Assembly (NCBI GenBank): GCA_905214905.1
Contig: CAJMNK010000024.1
Span: 1 to 26,733, forward strand
Length of the DNA: 26,733 nucleotides
Source: an uncultured bacterium
GTDB lineage: Bacteria > Actinomycetota > Coriobacteriia > Coriobacteriales > Coriobacteriaceae
Reading direction: 5' to 3'
Each line of letters opens with the position of its first letter. Position 1 is the stretch's first letter. The notes under the pieces were generated by a model. The model was not told the origin of the DNA. It was given only the letters and a program-made list of their open reading frames with translations, and did not search any database. A program made the position numbers and the translations under genes. This document shows positions 1 through 8,917 of this stretch, piece by piece.

Positions 1-59
1 TTAACCCCCGCCCCCAGCCCCGGAGACCCTCCCTGCCGCCACATTATTCAACCAGTTTT

Positions 60-90
60 GCGGGCGTGCGCCGCTGCGCGGCTAGCCCGC
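60..90. repeat. GC-rich nested hairpin
   Basis: GCGGGC (60-65) pairs with GCCCGC (85-90), and inside it GCCGC (70-74) pairs with GCGGC (78-82). No T-tract follows, so it is not a clear terminator. The rest of 1-149 shows no supported gene. Confidence 0.35.
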
Positions 91-149
91 GTGCTTCCCG
101 GCGGGGTTGGTCTGATTGTTCTGGTGGGACTTCTGACTTTGGCTCAAAG

Positions 150-185
150 AAAAACGGGAGATGCGTTGTGCATCCCCCGTTTTTG
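150..185. terminator. Intrinsic terminator after the phosphodiesterase gene
   Basis: AAAACGGG (151-158) pairs with CCCGTTTT (176-183), with GATGC/GCATC also pairing inside. A-rich and T-rich flanks on both sides would let it work in either direction. It sits just past the minus-strand gene ending at 192. Confidence 0.75.
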
Positions 186-191
186 TTGCGG

Positions 192-659
192 TTAGTCCAA
201 GTCAATAAACTTAGTGGTCAGTATCTTGCCGTCTTTGACGAGCATTCTGGCCATGGTGGGGCCTCGGGTGCCTCTGGGGTAGCTGGCGCTGCCCGGGTTG
301 AGGACTAGGCAGCGGCCCACTTGGGCTTCTTTGGTTACGTGGGTGTGGCCGTTGATGGCTACGTCTACGGATCCCACCGGAAGGTCTTCGCGGTAGTGGG
401 CTACGGCGAATTTGAGGCCTTCGTAGGTAAAGAGCGCAAGACGGTCTACATCGGGGCCGTAGTCGCGGTAGTAATCGTTGTTGCCCAATACGGCCCGCAC
501 AGGGGCGATGGCGCACAGGTGCTCGTAGTCCATCTCTGACGTGAGGTCGCCGGCGTGGATGATCAGGTCTGCGCCCTCAAGCTCATCCAAGAGCGCAGGC
601 GATAAATAGCCGTGGGTGTCCGAGATGATGTCGATACGCTTGGCGCTTGCACTGTTCAT
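192..659 (-). CDS. YfcE/MJ0936-type metallophosphoesterase
   Basis: This is a 155-residue calcineurin-like phosphoesterase of the small YfcE/YsnB type, expected to be a cytoplasmic metal-dependent phosphodiesterase. The metal-site motifs appear in order: SDTHG (13-17), AGDL (36-39), GNND (59-62), GHTH (104-107), and then NPGS (121-124), which is typical of this subfamily. The length matches the family. The ATG at 659 is preceded by GGAAGGGA at a good distance. A terminator (699-749) separates it from the upstream response-regulator gene, so it is probably its own transcription unit. The natural substrate cannot be read from the sequence. Confidence 0.88.
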   Translation of the reverse strand: MNSASAKRIDIISDTHGYLSPALLDELEGADLIIHAGDLTSEMDYEHLCAIAPVRAVLGNNDYYRDYGPDVDRLALFTYEGLKFAVAHYREDLPVGSVDVAINGHTHVTKEAQVGRCLVLNPGSASYPRGTRGPTMARMLVKDGKILTTKFIDLD

Positions 660-698
660 GGGATCCCTTCCGCAAAAAACGATTCGGCAGATACATAC

Positions 699-749
699 AA
701 AAAAGGCCCCACGGCTCCGCAGACGATGGGTCTACAGGGCTGCGGGGCC
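699..749 (-). terminator. Intrinsic terminator of the first kinase/regulator operon
   Basis: On the minus strand GGCCCCGCAG-type and CTGCGGAGCC-type arms form a long stem (outer pairing 705-710 with 744-749). A run of T residues follows (plus-strand A-run 699-704). It begins 6 bases after the response-regulator stop. Confidence 0.8.
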
Positions 750-755
750 AGTGTG

Positions 756-1472
756 CTAGAGACTCAAGGCCTTCTTGAGCGGCACGACGCGGCGGCGCGA
801 AACCGGTACGCGTTCGTCGACGCCCGTAATGCCCAGCTGGATGGCGCCCGAGGGCACCGTCTCGACGTCCGTAACGCACGCCAAGTTGACGATATAGCGG
901 CGGTGAACACGGAAGAAGCCAAAATCGCAGAGCTTGGCCTCAAACTGCGCCAGCGAGGTCGTCGACAAAAAGCGATCATCGACGGTATAGATGCAGGAGT
1001 AATCGTCCTTGGCCATGATAAAGCGAATGTCGTCCACGGGAATGAGCACCTTGCGGCCGCCCTTTTCCACCGGGATACGCTCGATGGTCACCTTGCTGTC
1101 CGTAACCGGCTTGGCGCGTTGCATGACCTTCTCGATCGCGCGATCCAAGCGAGCTTCCTCGACCGGCTTCATCAGATAATCGACGGCATCCACGTCGAAT
1201 GCCTCGACCGCATGGTCGCTATACGCAGTCACAAACACGATCGCCGGCGGATTTTTGAGCTTATGCAGCGCCTCGGCAAGTTGCAGGCCCGAGGCACCGG
1301 GCATCGAGATATCGAGAAACACGACATCCACGCGACTTTCCATAAGCATCTCGATGGCGGAGCGGACGCTCGACGCCTCCGTGATCGTGCCGATCTTGCC
1401 CGTTTGCTCGAGCAGGAAGCGAAGCTCCGAGCGAGCCGGCGCCTCATCATCCACAATCATCGCACGCAGCAT
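756..1472 (-). CDS. LytTR-family response regulator
   Basis: This is a 238-residue two-component regulator. The receiver domain (about 1-118) carries the acidic pair DDE (8-10), phospho-acceptor D54 in FLDISMPG, T82 and K102 in LMKPV. The LytTR DNA-binding domain (about 135-236) contains FFRVHRRYIVNL (186-197) and VPVSRRR (222-228). The start is set at ATG 1472, preceded by GAAAGG. An in-frame TTG at 1493 would add seven residues but lacks a better ribosome site. It lies 72 bases downstream of the LytS-type kinase gene and is its likely partner. It is a clear paralog of the regulator at 6642-7376. Confidence 0.92.
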   Translation of the reverse strand: MLRAMIVDDEAPARSELRFLLEQTGKIGTITEASSVRSAIEMLMESRVDVVFLDISMPGASGLQLAEALHKLKNPPAIVFVTAYSDHAVEAFDVDAVDYLMKPVEEARLDRAIEKVMQRAKPVTDSKVTIERIPVEKGGRKVLIPVDDIRFIMAKDDYSCIYTVDDRFLSTTSLAQFEAKLCDFGFFRVHRRYIVNLACVTDVETVPSGAIQLGITGVDERVPVSRRRVVPLKKALSL

Positions 1473-1544
1473 AGGGATAAAACCTTTCGTCAACTAACTA
1501 CGCCGGGCATCCGTCGCATGACGTTGAGCCCGTAGCCTTTTATT

Positions 1545-2888
1545 TTACTCTTGAATGTCAAAGATGCTCTCTGACAAATCAAGATGAAGGAGCACTTTGG
1601 TGCCCTTGCCCGGCGCCGATTCGACACGCGTATAGGAGTGCGGCCCATAAAAGCGATGGATGCGCTCCGAAATATTGTGCATGGCCACACCGGCGCCGCC
1701 ACCCTGGGGAGAGCTGGCGTCGGGACGGGCAGAGCGCTCGTCAAACAGTCTGGCGGCGGTACCCTCATCCATGCCCACGCCATTATCGGCCACGGCAATC
1801 AAGATTGCATCCTCGCCGTCTTGGTGAACGGTCACGTCGATCCTCAGGGCGTCGTCATCGCCCATACCATGACGTACGGCGTTCTCGACAATCGGCTGGA
1901 TCACGAACGCCGGCACCAGCGTATCTTCCACGTCCTCGGACACATCGAACGTCGCAAGCACGCGGTCCTCGCCAAAGCGGGCCTTCTCAAAGGTAAGGTA
2001 GCGCTTGGTCTGTGCGACCTCGCGCGAGACCGGAATAAGCGATCCCGAGTTGTCGAGCGTGGCACGATAGAACGATGAGAACTCACGAAGCAGTTCGCGG
2101 GCCCGCAGCGGGTCGGTGCGCGTAAACGATGCAATGGTGTTCAGCGTGTTGAACAGGAAGTGCGGGTTAATCTGCGCCTGCAGCGCACGCACCTCGGCGC
2201 GCGCCGTGAGCTCCTTTTGCACCTCGAGCTCGTGGATGGCGAGCTGTGTGGACAAGATCTCGGCAAAGCCCGAGGCAAGCGCGTACTGGGTACGGTCGAC
2301 GGCGCGCGGGGTCTTGTAGTAGAACTTGAGCGTACCGACGGTACGATCGCCCACCTTGATGGGGGCGATAATGCCGGCGGGGACTTGGTTGTGCGAGCCG
2401 TCCGAGCCCACGACATCCACCATACGGTTGAACGACTGCACGATGCCATGTTCGATAACGTAGCGTGTGGCAAGCGTGTGGATGGGAGTATCGGGCAGCA
2501 GTTTTTCCTCAAACTCGCCCGCGCAGGCAAGCACGTTGTCCTCGTCGGTGATGGCCACCGTCATGGCGCGCGTCTCGGGCAAAATGCGCCGGCACACCAA
2601 ACGCGCCGACTCCTGCGTCAGACCGCCCTTAATGTCCTCGAGCATGGCCGAGGCCACCGAGAGCGTCTCCTCGGTGTACTGGGAGCGCACCGAATCGGGA
2701 TTGAGCGTCAAAAAGATAAAGATGCACAGAAAGATGCACAGCAGCGCGCAGGCAATCACCGTGGCGATCGGCTCGATACCGGTCACCAAGGCAAAAATAA
2801 AGTACACCAGCACGCAAATGGCGCATGCAACGGCAATGATGCGAAAGATTGATATTGAACTATCGCGCTGGGCGCGGCGGTCGATCAT
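1545..2888 (-). CDS. LytS-type sensor histidine kinase
   Basis: This is a 447-residue membrane kinase. Two hydrophobic segments (about 14-36 and 41-62) are followed by a GAF-like sensor region (about 75-215). A His_kinase domain of the LytS/YehU class has phospho-acceptor H243 in QINPHFLFNT. The ATPase domain has the N-box E335-N336, DNGVGM (368-373) and a glycine-rich lid (396-400). It lacks the many-helix 5TM sensor of classical LytS, so its signal differs. Its ATG overlaps the stop of the upstream glycosyltransferase (ATGA at 2885-2888), which implies translational coupling. The cognate regulator is 756-1472. A second copy of the same architecture is at 7415-8806. Confidence 0.92.
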   Translation of the reverse strand: MIDRRAQRDSSISIFRIIAVACAICVLVYFIFALVTGIEPIATVIACALLCIFLCIFIFLTLNPDSVRSQYTEETLSVASAMLEDIKGGLTQESARLVCRRILPETRAMTVAITDEDNVLACAGEFEEKLLPDTPIHTLATRYVIEHGIVQSFNRMVDVVGSDGSHNQVPAGIIAPIKVGDRTVGTLKFYYKTPRAVDRTQYALASGFAEILSTQLAIHELEVQKELTARAEVRALQAQINPHFLFNTLNTIASFTRTDPLRARELLREFSSFYRATLDNSGSLIPVSREVAQTKRYLTFEKARFGEDRVLATFDVSEDVEDTLVPAFVIQPIVENAVRHGMGDDDALRIDVTVHQDGEDAILIAVADNGVGMDEGTAARLFDERSARPDASSPQGGGAGVAMHNISERIHRFYGPHSYTRVESAPGKGTKVLLHLDLSESIFDIQE

Positions 2889-4072
2889 TCGGCCCCCTCC
2901 AGGATACTGATCAGTTGTGCGTCACGCCAAAGCCCGTCCATGATCTTGGGCCAAAAGCTCTGGAAACGCAGGTAGCTTGCAGCGTTTTGGCGCGCATAGG
3001 CCTTTGCCTCGCCGATACCATGGCGCCAAATGCGCAGGTAGCCCTCATGCTCGCGGGTAAACACGCTGCGGACCATAGCGGTCTTGCGCACGCGGTCGTC
3101 GAGCTCGCGCGAAATCCACGGGCCCGGGTAGGGCATGAGCGATGCCGCCGTAACGGGGATGAGCTCCTTTTGATGCGCGGCGAACGTCAACTTGGCCCGT
3201 TCGTAGTACCAACGGTATACATCCTGCATAAAGCGCGGTGAGCGCTTTTCGGACTCCGGAGGCAGATGGCGCACGGTCCACTCGTTATCAAACCACACGT
3301 CGTAGCCAAACATACGCATGTTAAAGAGGTAATCCAAGTCCTCGCCGCGGGTGATAAACGGGTCAAAGGCCACACGCGTAAAGGCGCGGGCGTGCAGGGC
3401 CATCAGGCCGCCGCACACGTAGTTGGAGCGCGAGATGCGGGTGCCCGAGAGCGCCTTTTTCATCCAACGGTTGAACTCGATGCGCTTGGTCCACCAACGA
3501 TGGCAGATGCCCGCCTTGTCCGTGGGAGCCAGCGGCGAGCCGTCGCGATCGTAGAAATAGCCGCTCTTGACCAAGATCGGCAAGCCCTGACGCGTCTGCT
3601 GCCCCAACGCATAGGTCGCGCGCTTCATAAAGTCGGCGTCGATGACAGTCTCATCGTCATCCAAAAAGATAACCGCGTCATGCCCCAGCACAGCGGCACA
3701 GGCTAGCCCCATGTTGCGGATGGCACCGTAGCCTCGCAGGCTCACGCACTCGCCCGAACCCTTGGGCGCGATCTGAGCAACCCGGTCTGCGATGCGCGAG
3801 GCCTGGGTGTTGGTGACAACGGTGACCTTGAGCGTGGGATGCGCGTCGACAATCTCGTGCACGCGCAGCGACACATCGGCTGTGGCAGAAACAGGACAGA
3901 CCACCAAAAGGATGATGCGCGGGATGTCGCACACCTGCTCAAGCGAGGCCAGGCAGCGGTCGAGTTCGGGATTGTCGGCGTTGAGTCGCGTCGAATGGTC
4001 ATAGGTGCCAGGGGCGTTTGCGCAAGCGTCATCGCCCGCCCAATACGTTGGAATCACGACCGTGGCGTTCAT
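2885..4072 (-). CDS. Family 2 (GT-A) glycosyltransferase
   Basis: The 395-residue protein begins with the GT-A nucleotide-sugar fold signature VVIPTYW (5-11). It has RNMG (119-122), the metal-binding acidic triad DDD (138-140) in FLDDDETV, and GED (243-245) in the acceptor/catalytic region. No membrane segment is evident, so it is probably cytoplasmic and acts on a lipid- or protein-linked acceptor. The donor sugar is unknown. A GGGAGG ribosome site precedes ATG 4072. It is the first gene of an operon with the LytS-type kinase (4-nt overlap) and its regulator. This could link a cell-surface glycan to the signalling pair, but that is inference. Confidence 0.85.
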   Translation of the reverse strand: MNATVVIPTYWAGDDACANAPGTYDHSTRLNADNPELDRCLASLEQVCDIPRIILLVVCPVSATADVSLRVHEIVDAHPTLKVTVVTNTQASRIADRVAQIAPKGSGECVSLRGYGAIRNMGLACAAVLGHDAVIFLDDDETVIDADFMKRATYALGQQTRQGLPILVKSGYFYDRDGSPLAPTDKAGICHRWWTKRIEFNRWMKKALSGTRISRSNYVCGGLMALHARAFTRVAFDPFITRGEDLDYLFNMRMFGYDVWFDNEWTVRHLPPESEKRSPRFMQDVYRWYYERAKLTFAAHQKELIPVTAASLMPYPGPWISRELDDRVRKTAMVRSVFTREHEGYLRIWRHGIGEAKAYARQNAASYLRFQSFWPKIMDGLWRDAQLISILEGAE

Positions 4073-4092
4073 GCCTTACCCTCCCTGCAACA

Positions 4093-4130
4093 CAAAAACG
4101 GGACGCCGCCAAACACAGGCGACGCCCCGC
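4093..4130 (-). terminator. GC-rich hairpin with T-tract in front of the glycosyltransferase operon
   Basis: On the minus strand CGGGGCGTCGCC pairs with GGCGGCGTCCCG across a TGTGTTT loop, followed by TTTTTG. It would end transcripts of the transporter at 4244-5503. Only about 20 bases separate its T-tract from the glycosyltransferase start, so a promoter upstream (a TATGAT lies at 4146-4151) would place it in the 5' leader as an attenuator. Confidence 0.75.
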
Positions 4131-4243
4131 GACCTAGCTGATTCCATCATACCCACTTGGGCAAATCATTGCTCGCAAGTCGCAATGTTTATTGCGGATA
4201 ACCCCAAAAGAGTACCGTGGACAGGCACAATAGCCGCTCGCTC

Positions 4244-5503
4244 CTATGCGGCATGCTCTGCCGCCCGAGTCATGCGGGACAGGCGGACCAGTAGCATAAA
4301 GCCAACGACCAGCAGCACGCCAATGGAAAGGACGCCCAGCGACGGGTTGCCGGTCAGCGAGGTGACGACCGACACCAGGAAGGTGCCCATAACGCTTGCA
4401 TAACGACCAAAGATGTCAAAGAAGCCGTAGTACTCGTTGGACTTTTCCTTGGGGATAATGCGGCCAAAGTAGCTACGGCTGAGCGCCTGCACACCGCCCT
4501 GGAACAGGCCGACCATAATGGCAAGCACCCAGAATTCAAAGGCGGTCTTTAGGAAGAACGCGGCGAACAGCACAATCCCCATGTAGGCGGCGACCGCCAC
4601 CAGGATCATGTTGAGCGTGCCCACGCGTCCGGCGAGCTTGCCGTAGATGATGGCGGACGGAAAGGCCACGAACTGCGTAACGAGCAGCGCCAGCACCAGC
4701 TGCGTCGAATCGATGCCCAAGGCCGATCCGTAACTGGTGGCCATGGAAATGACCGTGTGCACACCGTCGATATAGAAGAAGAACGCGATCATGTAGACCA
4801 GCACGGTCTTATTGTGGGCAATCTCGCGCATGGTGTGTCCGACCTCGGAGAACACACCGCCCACGATGTGGCCGATGGTGTCCTCGGGACCGCGCTCGCG
4901 ACCGTACTTTTGCTTATAGGTGCGAATGAGCGGCAGGGTAAAGATGAGCCACCAGGCACCAGTGATGATAAACGACAGACGCGTTGCCAGCATGGTGGGG
5001 ATGCCAAGAGCGGGGCCACCCATGATGAGCGCCAGGCAGATGACGAACGGCACGGTGGAACCGATGTAGCCCCAGGCATAACCCGAGCTGGACACGGCGT
5101 CCATGCGCTCGTCGGTGGTAATGTCAGGCAGCATGGCGTCGTAGAACGTCATAGAAGAGTTAAGGCCGATGGTGCACAGCACGTACACGGTCAAAAATGC
5201 CATGGCGGACATTGGGATAGCCTGCGCCAGGCAAAGCACCAGGCCCGTGAGGAAGAAGCCCAAGAAGAACTTGATCTTGTTGCCGGCGTAGTCGGCAAGT
5301 GCGCCCAGAATGGGCATGAGCATGGCGATGACCAGCGAGGCGATCGTCTGCGCATTGCCCCAAGCGACCACCAGGTCGGCCGAGGAAGCGCCGGTATTGA
5401 TGGCGTTAAAGTAAATGGGCACCACCGAGGTATTGAGCAGCACGAGGGCCGAATTGCCCACATCGTACATAACCCAGTTACGCTCGAGCTTGGTGTATTT
5501 CAT
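4244..5503 (-). CDS. MFS transporter, Atg22/UMF1-like
   Basis: This is a 419-residue integral membrane protein with about twelve hydrophobic segments. The N-terminal motif YDVGNSA and the late motif GGVQALSRSYFGRIIPKEKS, followed by a YYGFFDIFGR stretch, are typical of the bacterial UMF1/Atg22-like branch of the major facilitator superfamily. It probably effluxes or exchanges small molecules such as amino acids; the substrate is not visible. The ATG at 5503 has an AAGGG about ten bases upstream. It stands alone between the phospholipase-like gene (101-base gap) and the terminator at 4093-4130. Confidence 0.87.
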   Translation of the reverse strand: MKYTKLERNWVMYDVGNSALVLLNTSVVPIYFNAINTGASSADLVVAWGNAQTIASLVIAMLMPILGALADYAGNKIKFFLGFFLTGLVLCLAQAIPMSAMAFLTVYVLCTIGLNSSMTFYDAMLPDITTDERMDAVSSSGYAWGYIGSTVPFVICLALIMGGPALGIPTMLATRLSFIITGAWWLIFTLPLIRTYKQKYGRERGPEDTIGHIVGGVFSEVGHTMREIAHNKTVLVYMIAFFFYIDGVHTVISMATSYGSALGIDSTQLVLALLVTQFVAFPSAIIYGKLAGRVGTLNMILVAVAAYMGIVLFAAFFLKTAFEFWVLAIMVGLFQGGVQALSRSYFGRIIPKEKSNEYYGFFDIFGRYASVMGTFLVSVVTSLTGNPSLGVLSIGVLLVVGFMLLVRLSRMTRAAEHAA

Positions 5504-5604
5504 GGACAGGGACCCTTCGTATTTGCCCGATATGCAGTTAGTTCATCGTACCCCAATTGTCCAGAAGCACCGGTAAGGATTCGGCAAAGGGGCACGCATG
5601 AGCC

Positions 5605-6549
5605 CTATTCCTCGCGGTCGAACTCCTCATCGGCATTGAGCACGCGACCGCTGTAATTGACATGGTTGGTCACGGCTTCCATATCGCCGGTCTCGATAAA
5701 GCGGGCAACCGTGCACTCGTAATCGAGCAGCGCGCGGTCAAAGACCTCGGGGAAGCTCTCGGTCGAGACTTCATCGGTAAAGGGGTTCTTCCATGCCAAG
5801 TGGCCCAGGTTGCCGGTACGCTCGGTCAGCTCGGTCGTCACGCGGTGCGCAAGGCCGTCGAGCAGCGAGTAGTCGTGCACCAAGCCCTCAACCAGCGAGA
5901 TCGCGCGCGTCTTTGCGGAGCCGGCCGGCTCAATCGCGCGGTAAAGTCGCTGCATATTGGCAACGGCAGCACCGTACTCCCCCGCCGGAATGTCAATGCC
6001 GTACACGCGTCCGGCAACATAGCTCATCAGCACGCCGGCCACGCGATTGATGCGATCGGTGGTGACGATCTCGCCCGCCGGCGGGTAATCGTCGACCGTA
6101 GCGCCATCGCGTTTAAGCTGCAGCATCAGTACATCCAGGTCGCTCTCGATCACGGCATGGACCTGACTGCTCGAATCCTCAAGCTCTGAATCGGACTCCA
6201 CGATGCCAAACTGCTGCTCATAGACAAAGGGGTGAGCGTTGCGGTCGAGCACGTAATGAGACAGCAGGCCCAGCGCAAAGGCACGACCCAAGCTGGCATC
6301 GCGCGGCAGCAGATGCGACACGCCGTCGCGCAGGCACGCGAACTGGCGAGACATGCGCGACCGATGCATGACCTGCGCCAGCAGCGTGCAGTCGGAAACA
6401 CGCGGTGTCAGAATGTGAAAGAAAAACGGGTCGGGGCCTTGGTTGCCCAAGATAAAGGCAATGCGCTCTTCATCGGACGTGATGACGCCCTGCGGAAGAC
6501 GGTCGATGCTTTCCTCGCCAAACAGATGATGGGTGATAAGCGCGGGCAT
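5605..6549 (-). CDS. Zinc-dependent phospholipase C-like protein
   Basis: This 314-residue protein begins PALITHHLFGEE and carries the pattern of the zinc-dependent phospholipase C fold: THH near the N-terminus, GNQGPDPFFFH, LGLLSHYVLDRNAHPFVYE and a late SQVHAVIESDLD. These supply several His and Asp metal ligands. No signal peptide is visible, so the bacterial cytoplasmic version of this family (function unproven) is more likely than a secreted toxin. ATG 6549 is chosen because GAAAGGATC lies just upstream; a GTG at 6579 would add ten residues. It follows the second LytTR regulator by 92 bases on the same strand with no clear terminator, so it may be read from that operon. Confidence 0.82.
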   Translation of the reverse strand: MPALITHHLFGEESIDRLPQGVITSDEERIAFILGNQGPDPFFFHILTPRVSDCTLLAQVMHRSRMSRQFACLRDGVSHLLPRDASLGRAFALGLLSHYVLDRNAHPFVYEQQFGIVESDSELEDSSSQVHAVIESDLDVLMLQLKRDGATVDDYPPAGEIVTTDRINRVAGVLMSYVAGRVYGIDIPAGEYGAAVANMQRLYRAIEPAGSAKTRAISLVEGLVHDYSLLDGLAHRVTTELTERTGNLGHLAWKNPFTDEVSTESFPEVFDRALLDYECTVARFIETGDMEAVTNHVNYSGRVLNADEEFDREE

Positions 6550-6641
6550 AATGATCCTTTCGATTTCATTCGATGCCACCCATTATGCCCACCGCGCGCC
6601 CATGCCAAACCTGCGATGGTAAACGACAGCACGCAAGCCTC

Positions 6642-7376
6642 TTACGCAAGCCCCAGGTGCGACTTGACCTCGGCGGCACGACGACGGGACACCGGTACCG
6701 TCGAGTTCACGCGGTCGAGCCTGAGCTCCATCAACCCCGTGGAGCCAATCTCAACATTGTGCACGTCTTCCAAATTGACCAGGTAGCTGCGATGAACGCG
6801 AATAAAGCCCTCGGAGTCCAAGCGACGCTCGAGCGAAGAGATCGACTCATTGATCAGGTACGTTCCCTCGGCGCAGATGGCGTTGCAAAAATCGGCGCGC
6901 GCCTCAAAGTAGCAAACGTCTGCGGCGGGAATGAACACCTTTTTGCCCCCGCGGTCCACCGTCAGACGCAAAGGCTGGCGCGGAGCGTGGATAACACGAC
7001 GGACGCCCAAGGCCGCCTCGATCTTGTCGAGTGCCTTTGACAGGCGTGCGTCCTCAACCGGCTTGACGACATAATCGACGGCATCGAGGTTATAGGCATC
7101 AGCCGCATACTCGGCAAATGCCGTCACAAACACCACGACCGGCGGCGTCTTTAGGTTCTGCAGCGTCTCGGCAAGCTCAATTCCCGAGCGACCGGGCATG
7201 GTAATGTCTAAAAACAACACGTCGGGCTTGTTCGACAGAATCGACTCCACGGCTTCGGTGACATTGCCCGCCTCGGCAATATGACCCACACGCGTATCCT
7301 TTTCCAATAGATAGCGTAGCTCAGCCCTAATTGGGGGCTCGTCATCAACCACCAAGATGTTCCAGCCTTCGGACAT
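6642..7376 (-). CDS. LytTR-family response regulator (second copy)
   Basis: This is a 244-residue regulator. The receiver domain has DDE (11-13), phospho-acceptor D57 in FLDITMPG, T85 and K105 in VVKPV. The LytTR domain (about 140-242) contains FIRVHRSYLVNL and VPVSRRR. GGGGAA lies upstream of ATG 7376. It starts 38 bases after the stop of the LytS-type kinase at 7415-8806 and is its expected partner. Architecture and many motifs match the regulator at 756-1472, so the two systems look like a duplicated pair. Confidence 0.92.
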   Translation of the reverse strand: MSEGWNILVVDDEPPIRAELRYLLEKDTRVGHIAEAGNVTEAVESILSNKPDVLFLDITMPGRSGIELAETLQNLKTPPVVVFVTAFAEYAADAYNLDAVDYVVKPVEDARLSKALDKIEAALGVRRVIHAPRQPLRLTVDRGGKKVFIPAADVCYFEARADFCNAICAEGTYLINESISSLERRLDSEGFIRVHRSYLVNLEDVHNVEIGSTGLMELRLDRVNSTVPVSRRRAAEVKSHLGLA

Positions 7377-7414
7377 ATGTGCTTCCCCTCTTTTTCTCTC
7401 AATCCAACCGCGTG

Positions 7415-8806
7415 CTACGCCGTCAACGGCGCGGGCTCATGCGGCTCGCCGTTCAGCTCGACGATGACCTGCGTTCCCACGCCCTCCTGGGACTTCACGC
7501 GCATGCCGGAATCTTCTCCGTAAAAGAAATGGATGCGCTGAAGCACGTTGAAGAGCGCCAGGCCGCAACCTCGCTTGACGGAGCCGTCGGCGGTAATGCT
7601 CTCGGGCTCCTCCAGGCGATGCTGCTCAAACAGATGTGCGCAGACCTCTTCGCTCATACCGATGCCGTCGTCCTCGACGATGATCTCCAAACCGTCATCG
7701 GTCTCAAAAGCCCTAACATGAATAGAAAGCGGCTCGGTCTCGCGCTGCGCGTGCTTGATGCAGTTTTCGAGCAACGGCTGCAAGATAAACGGCGGCACCA
7801 TGCAATCGCGCACCTCAAAGTCGATATCGACCGAGACGCGCAGACGGCCGTCGCCATAACGAGCCTGCATTAGATTGATATAGCGAGTGCCCTGTTCCAC
7901 CTCGTGCTCGAGCGTTGTGAGGGTATCGGAATCAGAAAGCGTCTGACGGTAGTAATTGGAAAAGTCGATCAGCAGCGACCTGGCCTTGTCCGGCTCGGTA
8001 CGTACGAGCGACACGATGGTGCTGATGGTATTGAATAGAAAATGAGGATCGACCTGCGATTGCAAGGCGCGCAGCTCCACGCGGGCCGTAAGCTCGTCCT
8101 GGCGCTCGAGCTCAAAGCTTGCAAGCTGCGTGGAAATGAGGTCGGCAAAGCCCGAGGCAAGCGCCGTCTGGCGCATATCGATGCTGCTCAGACGGGGATA
8201 ATACAGCTCGAGCGTGCCCACGCAATGCCCGCGCACGGTAAGCGGTGCGACAATACCGGCGCGCAGGCGCGGAAAGTAGCCACCCGTCTCGGTCGAGGCA
8301 TCGCGCGAGAACACGCTTTGTTCACCGCTGTTGATCACGTTGAGCGTAGTCCGCAGCACAACCGGAGTGCCCGCAGGGCATTTTGCCGAGTCCTCGCCCC
8401 AGCTCGCCAGCACCTGCTTGCCGTCGGTAAAGCAGATGGCCGAGGCAATGGTCTCGGAAAGGATGATTTTGGAAGCGCCCAGGGCCGCTTCGGGCGTAAG
8501 GCCTCGCGACGTATAGGCGAATATTTTCGATGCGATGGCGAGCGTGCGGTCGGTAGCGCTCGACGTGAGGTCGTCGGGAACGACAAAGACGTACGAGAAG
8601 AAGAAGCATAGCATGACCAAGCCGGCAATGACGACAACGGCCGGAACGGGATTGGGATTATCGGTTAGATCCCAGATGAGCAGCAGGATAAGCAGCGGAA
8701 CGACAATACCGAGCAAGATGGCCTGGACCACATGCTGGGCCGTACGAAAGACCTTGGTAGAGTTGTAGCTCTTGCCCAGAATCAGCCTGTTTAAATCCAC
8801 CGTCAT
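7415..8806 (-). CDS. LytS-type sensor histidine kinase (second copy)
   Basis: This is a 463-residue membrane kinase with two hydrophobic segments (about 28-45 and 55-76), a GAF-like sensor (about 85-225) and phospho-acceptor H255 in QVDPHFLFNT. The ATPase domain has N-box E347-N348, DDGIGM (379-384) and a GCGLALFN lid. It forms an operon with the regulator at 6642-7376. The ATG at 8806 lies directly against its AAGGGG. The same ribosome site is better spaced (about six bases) for the in-frame GTG at 8800, so the true protein may begin two residues later. A terminator (8838-8859) separates it from the amidohydrolase gene upstream. Confidence 0.92.
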   Translation of the reverse strand: MTVDLNRLILGKSYNSTKVFRTAQHVVQAILLGIVVPLLILLLIWDLTDNPNPVPAVVVIAGLVMLCFFFSYVFVVPDDLTSSATDRTLAIASKIFAYTSRGLTPEAALGASKIILSETIASAICFTDGKQVLASWGEDSAKCPAGTPVVLRTTLNVINSGEQSVFSRDASTETGGYFPRLRAGIVAPLTVRGHCVGTLELYYPRLSSIDMRQTALASGFADLISTQLASFELERQDELTARVELRALQSQVDPHFLFNTISTIVSLVRTEPDKARSLLIDFSNYYRQTLSDSDTLTTLEHEVEQGTRYINLMQARYGDGRLRVSVDIDFEVRDCMVPPFILQPLLENCIKHAQRETEPLSIHVRAFETDDGLEIIVEDDGIGMSEEVCAHLFEQHRLEEPESITADGSVKRGCGLALFNVLQRIHFFYGEDSGMRVKSQEGVGTQVIVELNGEPHEPAPLTA

Positions 8807-8837
8807 CCCCTTTTATCTACCGCACCCATAGCAATAA

Positions 8838-8859
8838 AGAGGGCCGCAAGCGACCCTCT
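8838..8859 (-). terminator. Hairpin after the amidohydrolase gene
   Basis: AGAGGG and CCCTCT close a stem with an inner CGC/GCG pairing. On the minus strand it is followed by TTTATT. It lies 59 bases past the amidohydrolase stop and before the second kinase gene. Confidence 0.6.
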
Positions 8860-8917
8860 CCATTGCATTATGCAATCAAAAACTGTGTTTTACATCCAGC
8901 CATCGACAAACGGTATC

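Noticed and set aside
612..1535. 307-residue plus-strand frame opposite the first response regulator
   Set aside because: Shadow; crosses the terminator and has no family features.
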